Translations under genes and position numbers: made by a program
The notes under the pieces: generated by a model
The model's database searches: none
The model's input: only the letters and a program-made list of their open reading frames with translations
Told to the model about the DNA's origin: nothing
NCBI GenBank assembly: GCA_963969395.1
Contig: OZ017802.1
Coordinates: 18,383,410 to 18,447,409, forward strand
Length of the DNA stretch: 64,000 bases
Reading direction: 5' to 3'
Origin: Pseudoscleropodium purum
Lineage: Eukaryota > Streptophyta > Bryopsida > Hypnales > Brachytheciaceae
Shown here: positions 49,462 through 61,487 of the stretch, one piece after another
How the letters are laid out: every line of letters begins with the position of its first letter
How positions within the stretch are numbered: the stretch's first letter is position 1

Positions 49462-52400
49462 ATGACTGGTGATGGTGAATTGGATTTGAAGCCTGCTGCG
49501 TGCGTCAGGTGCAGCAAGGCTGCTCGTTTACAGTAAGTGTTACCGCCCTACTGAGCAAATTCCTGCTTGAATTTCTTAACTTGTTGTGGTTGGGGGGGCA
49601 GAGCTTTTGCCTATTTGATTATCTCGTTATGGAATCTCTCTCGAGGCTTTTGAATGTTTTGAGAATGGTGTAACCTTGATGTAATTCCATTGAACGCACG
49701 CACTTTAATTACTTACGAGAGTTTCGACAGCCGCGGATGGAGTTGTTAAAATTCTGTTTTTTAGTGTGTCAGTAAATACCTGGTGTTCGTGAATCTTTCG
49801 TTCTTTTGGTCGCGAGGGCAGAGCATTGACACGTTTGATTATCTCGTCATGGAATCTCTTACTCGTTAGTCTTTTAATTTTTTCCTCTGTTTTCTCTTTT
49901 TTCTCTTTTAGATATCCTAGTGCTGTTTCCTTGTCGGTATGGAGGCTCTGTATAGAAACTTTAGTATTTTTGACTTGAGTATGTTGGAACACTGATCTAA
50001 TTAATTTCAATGTGAAGTTTAAAATACACTCTCTGTAATGACTGGAGATTATATCGACATCCTCGGATGGATTTTTAGTGTGATTACTTTGAGGTGTTTG
50101 CTGATTGCAATCTTATGCTTTTGCAGGTGTCCGAAATGTCTGGAACTGAAGCTGCCGCGAGCGAACGCGTCTTTTTGGTACAGTTTCAGTCTAATGCTGC
50201 CACCAAACTATCTTGACTTTTCAGAGTTCAGGTCGTGTGCATTTTATCATGTTAAAAGCGAGTGTATATTCTCAAAGACGATACTCTTTGCGTCGCTTAA
50301 AGCAATTTAACATGTGTAGAAGCGGATTTTTTGGGGAGATCACTGTAGAGCAGAGGCGAGATCATTCTCGGTACAAGAATTACTTCTGTTGAGATCTAAT
50401 TTTTATCACTAAATCTGAATTTCGTAGAAAATTTCAAAGTTGGGGTTGTAGGCCTCTGTAATGACAGTAGGAAATCCCATTTCCATTCAGAGCTCTGTGA
50501 CCATGAGCATTGGAGCCTGTCATGCTTACACCACTTGATAATAAGTCCAATCACTTGATTGAATAGATGAGTTGCTTTTAGCAACGGTGTCAGGAATGGT
50601 TTAGTATCCACTTTGTATGTTGTGTGCAATACAGGTCAGTAACGGGTCTAGTATCCTCTTCCTTATGTTGTGTTGAAGGATCTTGGATTGAAGGCATGCT
50701 AATCTCTGGTACTTTAGATACTTATTTTCTTGTCTCTCCGATGACAAGGACGTTTCGGCAGTTCGCAGGAATGCTTTAAGGAATTTTGGAGTTCCCATAA
50801 GGCTGTCCACAGTGCCTTGAATCGAAAAGAGGCGGGTGAGTCACATGGCATTCAGGATCCACATGCTGCGGCCTTGGCTCGAGGGTGGATGTATTGTCTA
50901 CGGAAGGGTCAAAGTCGAAGCATACAAATGCCCTTTTTTGATTGGACAGGGTAAGTCTAGCACTGCAACTTCAAGTCTTCTGATCGCAAACTTCTTTTCT
51001 TTAAATTGTTTTGAAGCCAGGTGTTATTGGATAGTGAAATATCACCGTCTCCAACAAATACCTAGTGGCTGCTTATTAATGTTTTTGCTTTATCAATGTA
51101 CAGACCATTGAAAGCATATCCTATATCACCTCGCCGACTTGTCCCCGACCACATTTCTCGTCCTGAGTGGGCTTCCACGGTTGTCCTTTTTCCTATTTCA
51201 CTCTAATTTGACAATTTTTCTTTTTAGGAAAGTAGGTTCCTTTAATTAGTGTCTATAGTAGCAGGTTTACACGGCAGTGATCGAGTGTGTCGTTTGTTCT
51301 CCTGTTTGAAATCTTTGTGGTTTCAAGAGCTACTTTTCCACGCTTGCTACTGCCAACCTCTTCCGCTCTCCTATCCAAGACTTCTTTCTTTCATTGGATC
51401 ATAGTTGCTGTTTCTAATGCTTCGCATTTGCGTGTGAATCTAATACAAAACTTCTTTCTTTCAATGGATTATAGTTGCTGTGTTTAAAACTTCCCATTTG
51501 CATGTGAATCTGAATTCAAGAAGTCGCATCTCATCTTTGATTTGTTAGTAATGTCCGGTGCTGAATCTTCGGTTATGTTAGTAACTAGGGAGTCTCATTA
51601 TTTCTTGATGTATGATTGAGCAGGGTAAACCAACTCAGGAACTTAGTAGCGAATGGCAGAACAGTGTCGAGGTAAGTATCCAGAGGTATTCTGCTTCGCT
51701 TTTCACACTTTTAACCTTATGCGAAAGAACTGCACGAGTGTAATTTGACTCCTTCCTATCCAGTTGTTTCGTGCGTACCCTTGCAGATTTTCTATCAGGA
51801 AAAAGCTGTCATAACGAGGAATAGAATTGAGAATGACATAGCAATTTTTTCAATATATGATACATGACTGGCTACTGATGTTGTACTTGTCGCAGATCAA
51901 GTCTGCAGCACAAATAGCCAATTTACGAGAAACATGTAGGGTAAGTGATGTTCTCAGAACATGGTTCCTGCTATTTTGGCGATGTTGCTCATATTTTGCC
52001 CGATTTTATTGTCCTATTTTTCACTTCCCTTATTTCTCATCTGTTTATCGTGGAGTGTACCTTGCTGTAATCTGTGATTCTCATCCTGTAGGATATATTT
52101 TTAGTGATTTTACGCTGTGGTAAAACTAATTCCTGTGCAAAGTAGGTATGGCAATTGGATATTGACAGCGTCTAGTTGCCATTTATAATGACAGTCTTGA
52201 CCTCGTGATAAGGACCTAGTTTGATCACATTTTGATTTGGGTGGTAGTCTATCTTGAACTTGTTATACATTTGGATTTATTTTTCTTATCGAATTTATCT
52301 TATTTTTTCTTTTGTACTATCATTCTGTCCATTCAAATGCAGTAAGCTGAGAATTGTTTTTCCTCCAGATTGTTAATGGAAATTGCGAAGCAAACTTAAT

Positions 52401-54752
52401 ATTATAGTAATTTTTGAATTATTTCCAGGTTGGGAGGGAGATACTCGATATAGCAGCACGGGCCGTTAAGCCAGGAGTGACAACTGATGAGATAGACAGG
52501 ATCGTGCATGAGGCTACTGTTGCTTTTGGTATAAATCATCTTCCTCTTCATTGTTGATTTTGATCTTGCAGCTCTAAAATTCTTTACATTTTGCATAGTT
52601 GTGCCCTATATTTCTGACTCGTGTACCCTGAAACTAACATTTTGTCTTTCTAAACCATCAGTAGATGTATTCTGTCGTATATTATGTAGAATATTGGAAA
52701 GAGGTGTCGGATTAACGAGGTCACTGACATGACTATCTCCAATTACAGGTGGCTACCCATCACCCTTGAACTATCACTCTTTCCCAAAATCTTGTTGCAC
52801 GTGAGAGATCAACCCTCCTCTTTTTTTCTCAAACATGGCATTCTTGCATCTCTACGTACACGAACACATGTATGCGTTTTGCAACTTATTATAAGGCAAC
52901 ACAGCTCAGTATTATTGCATGGTTTGGATGACAGGTCAGTAAATGAAGTAATCTGCCACGGCATACCTGATGCAAGGTGAACTAAAATTCTGAGCACTTT
53001 GGTTTCACCTCACGGTTTATATATTATATGCTGTTGATCTTACGTTCTCTAGTGTTTTAGTGACGTTATTCATTACGCTTAAAGCATCATTTGTGACAGT
53101 TGTAGTCGTCTGCCTTTCTGATTTAATATTTTCAAACCATGAAAATGAATGACTGAAGTATGTATATTGTTGGTGGGAATTGTTGAATCACAAGTGACAC
53201 AGCTAAATTCTTGCAGGTCGTTAGAAGAGGGTGATATTGTCAACGTAGACATTTCCGTCTATTTGAATGGCTGTCATGGTAAAGTTTCTGGCCGGTGTTT
53301 TGGGTCTTTATGTGATCAGCAGATGTTGCTCATTGGGTTACACATTTTGGTGTTCGTTTTCTTGTGTTCACTTGACCTGAAATTTAATCTACATTTTCAC
53401 CTCTTTTTCAAAGCGTTAACCATATTTCCTATTTTTCCTATTCCCTCCAGTCACATACAGTTCAGTAGCTGAAATTGAGGGGGCTTGGTGGATGAATAGG
53501 TGATTTGAACGAAACTTTCCTTGTCGGGAAAGTAGATAAGGCATCCGAGGATCTTGTGCGGAGTACTTATGAATGCCTTGAGAAAGCAATCGCTTTAGGT
53601 TTATTTCCAGACCTGCTTAAAACCTTTGTATGTTTTCGAAATTCATTTTGAAGCTTAATCTGTTCCACCTTCATGACCACCTTAACTTTTTCTGTTGCCG
53701 TGTGAGACGTTTTCCTGGATTGAAGCCCTCTTGTTTGTGCAGTGAAACCGGGAGTACGTTATCGGGAGGTTGGTGAGGTTATTAGTAGACATGCGTCTTT
53801 GAATGGTCTTTCGGTGGTACTTACACAACCTCCTCAAACTGTTTTTGTTTAGAAGGGGTACCTTTTGACAATCAGTAGACTTTTCCTATACTTGCTTTGT
53901 GTGTTTTCAAAGGTGATTAGAGCATATAGAAGCCGAACGGAGAGTGATGGGCATCTCTTAGGATGAAAGAAACCTGACTTTGAAACTAGTAACCATATTA
54001 TTTGGGGTGTAGGTGAAGTCTTACTGCGGTCATGGAATAGGGGAGCTTTTCCACTGTGCGCCAAATATTCCACATTATGCCCGTATCCTCTTTATGTGTA
54101 GAATGGAATTTCTCACTACGTTATGTGTCGCTATTTCTATGTGTGCTCTCATCAGTATTACATGTTTGCATGTTTATATAATATTTCAATTTCTTTGTAT
54201 ATGCAATTTTAAATCATGAAAGGGAGCGAAGGCCTTCTAGAAATGAATTTTTCTTTTTAGATATCTTCCAAGTCGCTCCTTGACCGTAATCTACAGGAAA
54301 CAAAGCAGTCGGGGTAATGAAAGCAGGGCAAGTCTTCACTATCGAACCCATGATTAATGGAGGTTAGCTCTGGCATCTCTGTAGTCTCTTACTGAATTTG
54401 ATTGCTTAATTTAATGCTGCGTTATGTGAAGTTATGTCTACTGACTTCAGAAATGTAATCAGGCATCTGGAAAGATAGGATGTGGCCAGATGGATGGACT
54501 GCGGTTACTGCAGATGGCAAGCGCAGTGCACAATTTGAGCATACCCTTCTGGTATTTTACAAACCTGCCTTGCAATCTATGGACTGTTGACTGCTTGTAA
54601 TCAATCCCTATTGAATTGGTAATATCTTAATTGTAAGGGAATTCATGTGCTGAGATTGGCGTTTTGTTCTGAAGGTTACGGACACAGGAGTTGAGGTTTT
54701 GACAGCTCGTCTACCAACATCACCGGACGTATTTCCCTGGTTGACAAAATAG
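49462..54752 (+). CDS. Methionine aminopeptidase type 1A (cytosolic)
   Basis: Sixteen exons: 49462-49532, 50127-50177, 50762-50950, 51104-51179, 51624-51671, 51896-51940, 52429-52528, 52749-52800, 52935-52976, 53217-53278, 53500-53598, 53743-53816, 54013-54082, 54297-54362, 54463-54551 and 54675-54752. They join in frame to 403 residues. It removes the initiator Met from nascent chains at the ribosome. The N-terminal zinc-finger unit has Cys14, Cys17, Cys25, Cys28, Cys41, Cys45, His53 and His57. The pita-bread domain keeps every metal ligand at canonical spacing: Asp236, Asp247, His310, Glu343 and Glu374, plus His219 in CHGIPDAR. Other landmarks are [20 protein letters not shown] and the closing [15 protein letters not shown] at 50836 looks like a donor, but the frame continues through it into conserved sequence, so exon 3 runs to 50950. 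Confidence 0.97.
49587..50090 (+). repeat. Diverged tandem duplication inside methionine aminopeptidase intron 1
   Basis: GGCAGAGC...TTTGATTATCTCGTTATGGAATCTCT at about 49598-49650 recurs as GGCAGAGC...TTTGATTATCTCGTCATGGAATCTCT at about 49817-49860. CGACAGCCGCGGATGGAG (about 49726) recurs as CGACATCCTCGGATGGAT (about 50055). Much of intron 1 (49533-50126) is therefore two copies of one segment. Confidence 0.7.
51380..51519 (+). repeat. 70-bp tandem duplication inside methionine aminopeptidase intron 4
   Basis: Units start ACTTCTTTCTTTCATTGGAT (51380) and ACTTCTTTCTTTCAATGGAT (51450). Both run through ATAGTTGCTG and CATTTG(C)GTGTGAATCT-like words. The intron spans 51180-51623. Confidence 0.85.
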
Positions 54753-55433
54753 TTAAAGTGGCAGTCTGAAAAGGCTTTGTATGGCATCGCAGATTTATTT
54801 AGTATATATTCGGTAATTATGGCGATTGTTTATAAGGACAATGGTACATCAATGAAGGTAATAGTAGTGACATCGTAATAGGAGTGACGTCAAAATTCTG
54901 TCAATTAGCACTTGTGAACATACCAGATCAGAAAGCTGATAATTCTGTCTGGAATAAGTCCCTCTTAAATCTCCCATGTTATAGTGTTGTGGAGATTCTC
55001 CTTCCACAACCCAATGTTTGGAAAGACATGTTTTCTTACAAATGTTACTTGCAAAGGAATGTATTAAACAAAAGTCACTGTCAAACGACAGAGTTAAGTA
55101 CGAGAGGGAAGCACTGACATCCACAATAGACTTGGAAGTTCACGACCACACTACACCAAATAATCCACAACCATAGGTATCCAATGGAATTTGCATCTTT
55201 TTAATGTTGCACCGTCAACCTTGATGGAAAGCATTCCAACAGCCTCTTGAGAAACAGGTAGTGCAACGAGAGCATCTAACAAAGAACTCCTTCTGGAGCC
55301 CCCAAACATCAAAGTATGAGCAAGTCTTTGGAGCATCAAAATATTTACAAATTGATTATGCCCAAATTACAACCTCATCACCTAATCCACAAGTTTACAG
55401 ATCCTTTAGTCAAGCGAGCAAGAACAGTACCCC
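54753..55433. other. Intergenic region between convergent genes
   Basis: 681 bp separate the stop codons of the methionine aminopeptidase gene (+) and the SEC12/PHF1-like gene (-). It must hold both 3' UTRs. ORFs on either strand here have no domain. Confidence 0.6.
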
Positions 55434-58271
55434 CTAGTGTACTATCCAGGGGAGCCAGTACAAAAGTAACATAGCAAGGATGACCGTAAGAAGGAAAGCC
55501 CTGGCTCCCTGCAATAAAACCCTTCTGACAGGCGCAACCGTTGTAATGCGCGCACTAGAATCTGCTGAGACAGACAACAGTGCTCGACCACTTGGGGAAA
55601 ATTCCATTGATGTGACGAAGATCATGTGTGCACGCTTCACCTTCTGACATGCAGATAAGTTGGCTGCATCCACAATGGAGATGTCTCCCTCGCTACTCCC
55701 AATAGCAAGAAACCTGCAGAAGTAGGCAATCGACTCAACATATGAGGGTTAAAGACCCCAGAAATGAAGACCCCAATCCTCTTCCAAGACCATCACGAAT
55801 CACAAACTCTCCAGCGTGGGCCAATGAGTTGTGGAATTAAGGTTAGAATAGCTTCTAGGTTGTGCAAACTATCCAGCAAGGGTCTAATAGACTTTTAAGA
55901 AAAAAGGGCCCTCCAGTAGGTGATCTAATTGACTGTAGGTTATATGTAAATACTCTACGGTCCTCTATATTTCGTTGCCTTCGAAACTCTATAGAACACC
56001 GGGCCTGCAAGGCAGGTCCTCAAGAACCCATGTCCCAGCGATTGTTACACCGAAAAGGTATAGGTGAACAATAAAGTTGCGACACAAATAATTCTGTACT
56101 ATTTTGCGCATGTGTCCTCGAATGATGCGCGTTTCGGAGTACTGAGCTAACTTCCATTGTCCCTCACGGATAGAATTTGACACATCTGTGAAAAAGAAAA
56201 TGCGCCAGCTCTAATAAGGAAGGCAGTGTAGCACAAGGACGATACATCGGGTGAAAGAGGTACAGAAAAGCGGCCGCTAAGCTAAAAGATTACCACGTGA
56301 CTTCGAACTGGACACTCACCTCCCGTCTCCAGCAATCGAAAAAGCAGAGATAGGGTCGTCTTGCAGTTTCCTCGACTTCACCTCCTTCCAAGTGGAGGTA
56401 TCAAATGCAGACACAAAGCCCATCCCTCGTTTTCGCACAGTCACGTACAGCAAGGGCTTACTGCCATCTCGAGAGAATCTGGCAAATCCAATGCCTTCCC
56501 CTTTCACGGACGGAAGGGAAGAAACACAGCTTCCCGATGCAACGTCCCAAATTCGACACACACTGTCGTCGGATGTCGACGCCACCAACGCACCGTCCAA
56601 GCTGAAGTCTAGATCCTTAATTGACTTATGAGCTTCAGGTTTATCAAACAGCACCTGCGACACAGGAAACAACCAAAGAAAAACATCAATGTCACGTCAG
56701 GTAGGGGACACTAAAACTGTTGGGGACTTGTTCCCGCCCTATTTTTAACAGCCACTCATCTCTTCCAATTCCCTAGGTCAGACTCCAATTAGCAAGTCGA
56801 GTGTAAGCATGATTTGGCTGAATCGGTCGATGGCAAAGTCATGTTTAGATGGAAATGGGGTTTTCTACTATCCCTTAACTAGTGAATTACAACCTCCCAC
56901 TTTTAATGCTCACATAAGGAACCATCATACATAGAGTGAAAAGAAATTGATCCACAAGAGTTTGGCTTTTGTACTATCCAAAGTACTCTCTCCAGTGAGC
57001 TCTATTGAGTGACCTAATGAAAACCCACTTCCACATACTGATTAAAAATCTTAAAGCGATGGAAAGAGTATCCTTTACCTTATATCACTGAATCACCACT
57101 CCCAGAATCCTAAAATTCATTCGAAAAACCAGATGCTACGCAACATGAGTTGCATAGAGTGAACCAAATGGTATCCTCTACCTTAATTAACTAAACCATC
57201 ACCCCCCAAAACCTAAACCCTAATTGGCAATATCAGATGCTACATATAAGCGAAAATACTCAAAGCGAAGCAAACAGTATCCTAAACCTTATATCACTAA
57301 GCCATCAGCCCGAGAATCAAAACCCTCCCTCACAAAAACTCGCAAATTCGTCGTCACAAATTGTGCTTCTGCCTTGAATGTCCCCCACTCGAAACCTAAA
57401 CCCTAATTCGCGAAACAAAATACTACATACAAGTTTAAATTCCTAAATGCTCAATGTGAAGCAAACAGTATCCTCAACCTTATATCACTACCTCATCGCC
57501 CCGAAAATAGAAACCCTAATTCACGAAAACTCCCAAATCCACCGTCACAAATTGCATCTCTACCTTAAATGTGCCCCACTCGAACCCTAAACCCTAATTC
57601 GCGAAATCAAATGCTACACATAAGTTGAGGATACTGTTTGCTTCACAGTATCCTCAACCTTACATCACTAACTGATCGCCCGGAAACTCGAAACTCTAAA
57701 TCACCAAAACTCCCAAATTCTGGCAAATTCTGCAAAACTCTCCCAAATCCATCGTCGCCAATTGTGTTCCTACCTTGAATGTGGCCCACTCGAACACGCG
57801 CAAATGCCCATCATCTCCACCCGCCGCAAGTCGCGTCCCATCCGCACTAAACACCAAGCAATTCTGTTCCCCAACTCCTTGCAACCCCTGAACCTCTCTC
57901 TCCCCCTTCTCAAGCTTTACCTCCCCCCCATCCTCCCGCCGCACAAGAAAAATGCGACAATCCTTCTCGAAACTGCACACGACGTTCTCACGAAACCCAG
58001 CCAGACGAAACGGAGGATCGTCGCCTGTGTCGAAGGTATCCTGCGCGTCTGTTAACGTTGAGGAATGGCAGTCGTACTGCGCGAGAAGGATGCGGTTGGG
58101 CACGCCATTGCGTTGGCTGCCGCCTCCTCCAGCTACCACCACCACGCTTTCTTCCCCATCGCCATCGCCATTGTTGTGTGTTTCCTGTGTAGTTGCTTTC
58201 AAGGGCGACACCCACGCGCTTGTGAACAATGGCACGCCGTATTTCTTGGAGCATTGCAAAGGTGGACCCAT
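55434..58271 (-). CDS. SEC12/PHF1-like WD-repeat ER membrane protein
   Basis: Three exons on the minus strand: 58271-57774, 56654-56320 and 55713-55434. They join in frame to 370 residues. Family members are ER-resident beta-propellers: SEC12 is the Sar1 exchange factor for COPII budding, and PHF1 aids ER exit of phosphate transporters. Seen here: an N-terminal CSKKYGVPLFTSAWV, the loop signature AGGGGSQRNGVPN (47-59), a clear WD blade HKSIKDLDFSLDGALVASTS followed by DDSVCRIWD (175-203), FARFSRDGSKPLLYVTV, AIGSSEGDISIVD and a last blade FVTSMEFSPSGRALLSVSAD. A single hydrophobic anchor, FLLTVILAMLLLYWLPWIVH (351-370), ends the protein with almost no lumenal tail. Whether it is SEC12-like or PHF1-like in function cannot be settled here. 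Intron 1 is filled with duplicated exon-intron boundary DNA. Confidence 0.9.
57060..57800 (-). repeat. Tandem repeats containing copies of the exon 1 donor site (SEC12/PHF1-like intron 1)
   Basis: The word GTATCCT(C/A/T)(A/T)ACCTTA recurs at about 57069, 57170, 57279, 57469 and 57648. The longer units (about 180-210 bp) also repeat the 3' end of exon 1 with its splice site: CTACCTTGAATGTGGCCCAC at about 57770 (real), CTACCTTAAATGTGCCCCAC at about 57560 and CTGCCTTGAATGTCCCCCAC at about 57370. On the minus strand the 57560 copy keeps a usable AAG-GTAGAG donor and the 57370 copy has GC in place of GT. Confidence 0.85.
57624..57658. repeat. Perfect 14-bp-arm hairpin at a repeat junction
   Basis: GTTGAGGATACTGT (57624-57637) and ACAGTATCCTCAAC (57645-57658) are exact reverse complements with a 7-nt loop. 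The left arm plus loop is an inverted copy of the neighbouring repeat word GTGAAGCAAACAGTATCC, suggesting a template switch during repeat formation. Confidence 0.9.
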
Positions 58272-59916
58272 TTTGCAAAGCTCATAACGAAGGGGAAGAA
58301 GAAGGGGAGATGAGGAATCGAAGGTGGAGCTGGTGCTGCAAAGTGCGCGCAGATCTGTGGCGAACTGCCGTTGTCGGCGTCTTCACCAAAACAGAGACTC
58401 CAGCAAATGGAGAAGTCAATTGACTTCGGTAGAAGCCGATTTGGTCACCACAGGTCAAGTGACGGAGTTGACTATCCACGTGTCAAGACGTCATACACTT
58501 TTGGTTTCTCAAGGAGTTGACCATATATTTGTCAGAAAAATGATACTGACCATGATACAGTTGTAATTTTTTTCCATAGGGGTGGAGTATTTTTACCAAT
58601 AAGACTTCTCCTATTCTTCCCTTGTAAAATATCATGAGCATATCAAAGGTCATTGTGTAACATTCATCATATGAATGTCACGTAATGAATGTTAGATATG
58701 AATGTTAGTTTTATTTGATTGAAGTATTTAATTTAGTACACAAAGTTATTTCCTAAAGTTTTAAGGAGTTTACTTGGGACTTTTTGAAAACTTGGATAAG
58801 TTTTTGTTGATTTGGAAATTTGGAAATTTTGCATGAAATTTTTTGGGATAGATTCTAGCTATCATAATTTACGTGTGAAGATTTGTTTCACATCATTCCA
58901 ACAATTATTGGAAAAGTTAGAAGAATTCTTTTACTTTCCATGTCAAACTAGGCAACACAAAAGATATTCTAAAAAATATAAATTTTTTTTTTTAGAATTG
59001 TGTAGATTAATACCTACTTTAAAAAAAATTGAACCATTCAATTCCAAATAATGAAGCAAGAGTTGCATTTAGGAATTTTATTTTGCAGGCAATCAAAGTA
59101 GAAAAAAAAAATACATAGCCATCTTCTCCTTTCAATTTTCAATTTCTTTTAAAAATTATTAGCATATTAGTTTTATATTTCATTCAATAATACCTTCTAT
59201 TTCATAATTTTTTTTGAATGAATGTAAAAGTTTTTTTGATTAAAATATTTTCAATATATTTTCAAATCTCTTTTCAATATATTAACTAAATAGTACAATC
59301 TAAAGGATTTTTCATGTTTTTTCAAAAATTGTTGAAAGATAAATTTTCAAAAGCCTCATCAAAAGCCTACATTTTGAAGTTAAGGACATTGAATTTACAA
59401 TTAATGGGGATAATTATTTGCTTTGAAATTTTAGAACAATATATTTGATTAAGTTAACTAAAACATCCTATGGTAAATTGGATTTGAAAAAAAATTAAAT
59501 ATTAATGAAGATTTTGACCTTGCTTTGGAATGAGTATTTTAAAGCAATTTTAGGCCTTTAAACATGATGATTTTTGAGGAATTAATTCAATTAGTGCAAG
59601 ATTGGTCTTAAGTTTGAATAGTGCAAGATTCTCTTACTTTATTGGATGAGATTTGGACAAATACACACTAAACTGTGTGCATACTTGTTTGGATGAAAAT
59701 TACATAAAAGTCAGAAATTTTTTAATGAAATGTGGATGAAATGTAGATGATAATCATACTATTTTTAATAATATTGAAATAGTCTAATACATGATTTATA
59801 TTGATTTATCTTACATATTTTAAACATCCATTCTATTGTACCTCACAAATTCAGATTTCAACTTCTAATATAAATTCATATGATTTAGTTTATTTCATTC
59901 AACCATATAATTATAG
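58272..59916. other. Promoter side of the SEC12/PHF1-like gene and AT-rich DNA
   Basis: Balanced composition to about 58570 is the likely promoter and leader of the minus-strand gene. The rest is AT-rich with no gene recognised. Confidence 0.45.
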
Positions 59917-60069
59917 CATGGTTGTCACATTGGACAGATTACTATTCATTTCACGTCCTATAGGACAAGTTACTATTCATCAGATGTACGTCTTACGTAC
60001 ATCTGATGAATAGTAACTTGTCCTATAGGACGTGAAATGAATAGTAATCTGTCCAATGTGACAACCATG
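59917..60069. mobile_element. 153-bp perfect hairpin MITE
   Basis: Arms 59917-59991 and 59995-60069 are 75 bp each and exact reverse complements around a 3-nt loop (CTT). The ends read CATGGTTGTCACATTGGACA. An exact 8-bp target duplication, AATTATAG, flanks it (59909-59916 and 60070-60077). The terminal words resemble the hairpin at 39062 (TTGTCAYA...GGACAG...ATTACT). Zero arm divergence implies very recent insertion or arm homogenisation. If transcribed, it would fold into a long perfect dsRNA. Confidence 0.95.
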
Positions 60070-60077
60070 AATTATAG

Positions 60078-60749
60078 TTGCCATTCATTGGGGCATTAAT
60101 TTTGTAAATAAATTATTAGTAAATTTTACTAACATTTTTATAAGACAAACAATTTTTCAAGAGAATTTATTTTGAAAATCTATAGAAATTATAAAAGATG
60201 TGGAATATCTCTATCTAAAAATTTCTTGAATTTTCATTAGATTTTCATCAAAGAAATAAATTAAAATATACATTTGGAAAAATTCATCTTTGTAAAAGAG
60301 TAATAGATAGAAAAAAAATTTAATCCTAATATTTGTTCATTTGTTTCTTATAATAGTTTTTTTCTTAATTTGATTTAGTTTTCAAAGTCAAGGACTTAAA
60401 TTCAACAAAAAACCTTTCTAAAAATAGATTCTAAATTTATTGAAATATTATAATTTAAAAAAAAAATGATATTAAATTTTTTTCTATTTTAAAGCATTTA
60501 TCAAATCACAAATGTTAGCCAACTTAATTAAATATTTGGCAACATATGCCAACCCTAAGTCTTTGCTTATTGAGTACAATATTTCCTTACAAGGTAAATT
60601 GTGAAGAAATCAATTGCTAAATAGGACCATTCATCCTATAATTATATTTTTTTTTCCAAAAATATTGAAAATTGAATTAAATAAAAAATTTCAAAGTTTA
60701 TTTAGAATAGAGCATCCATAATTCCTTGTAAACTAAAAACTTCAATTTC
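60078..60749. other. AT-rich intergenic DNA
   Basis: No gene, RNA or bounded repeat was recognised. Confidence 0.5.
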
Positions 60750-61300
60750 ATTAATGAAAATGGAATGATTCAAATCTTTCTACGTATTAATATGTAAATT
60801 TGGAAAATCAATTTCAAATTTTTATTTTTGTAAAAAGTGATGTTTTAAGAATTTTTTAAATATGAAAATTGTTACGACTTATAGTTATTCCTTAGGCACA
60901 TGTTGTATAAAAATTTCAAAGAGAAAAAGTGAAAAATTTATTTATAGTGAGTTGCATAAAATCAGGGTTGACAGGACGGTCAGACGTCCGGGACGTCTGG
61001 ACATGGACGCTGTGTCAGCAGCGTCCGCTGACATTCGTGATCCCGGCAGACGTAGCATCTACCTATCCCCTCGTCCGCCTATCCGCCTGTCCGCCCCGCC
61101 CTGCCCGTCTGCCTTCCGACAGCGGGAGGGACGATGCGTCCGTTGGCGTCCATGAGGACGGACGTTCAGGTTACGAACGCTATTTTGGGGCGGATGTACT
61201 GATTTGTCAACCCTGCATAAAATTGCTACATTGCCAAAATATGTAGTTTAGGACTTTAGGGGTTTAGTATGAATCCAAATTAAAAAAATCCATTAAACCA
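60750..61300 (+). repeat. Dispersed repeat R4, copy 2 (interrupted)
   Basis: Partner of 1429-1800. Without the inserted MITE, the sequence reads GTGAGTTGCATAAAATTGCT and then ACATTGCCAAAA, matching GTGAAGTGCCCAAAATCACT and ATCTTGCCAAAA of the other copy. Confidence 0.65.
60963..61215. mobile_element. GC-rich hAT-like MITE, 253 bp
   Basis: Perfect 11-bp terminal inverted repeats, CAGGGTTGACA (60963-60973) and TGTCAACCCTG (61205-61215), are flanked by an exact 8-bp target duplication, CATAAAAT (60955-60962 and 61216-61223). CAGGG termini plus an 8-bp duplication are typical of hAT. The interior is strikingly GC- and CpG-rich for this region, with repeated GGACGTC/GGACG words and an internal near-palindrome (GACGCTG...CAGCGTC). 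It has no transposase, so it is non-autonomous. Confidence 0.93.
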
Positions 61301-61487
61301 TGGCTATAAGATAATAAAAAAAAATGAGTTGAATATTAGAAAGAATAGTCAAAATGTCGATTTTGTTAAATTAGTTGACTTTCACAATTTTAGAACTCTT
61401 AAGGCTACAAACTTAAAACTCAAATCCACCATATTCCTAGCTTTTGGAATTTTATCCATTTGTACCTTTAAGATAGTCAGATAGATA

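Noticed and set aside
50836..50841. GTGAGT as a donor ending methionine aminopeptidase exon 3
   Set aside because: The reading frame continues through it into the conserved [12 protein letters not shown] segment, which would be lost.
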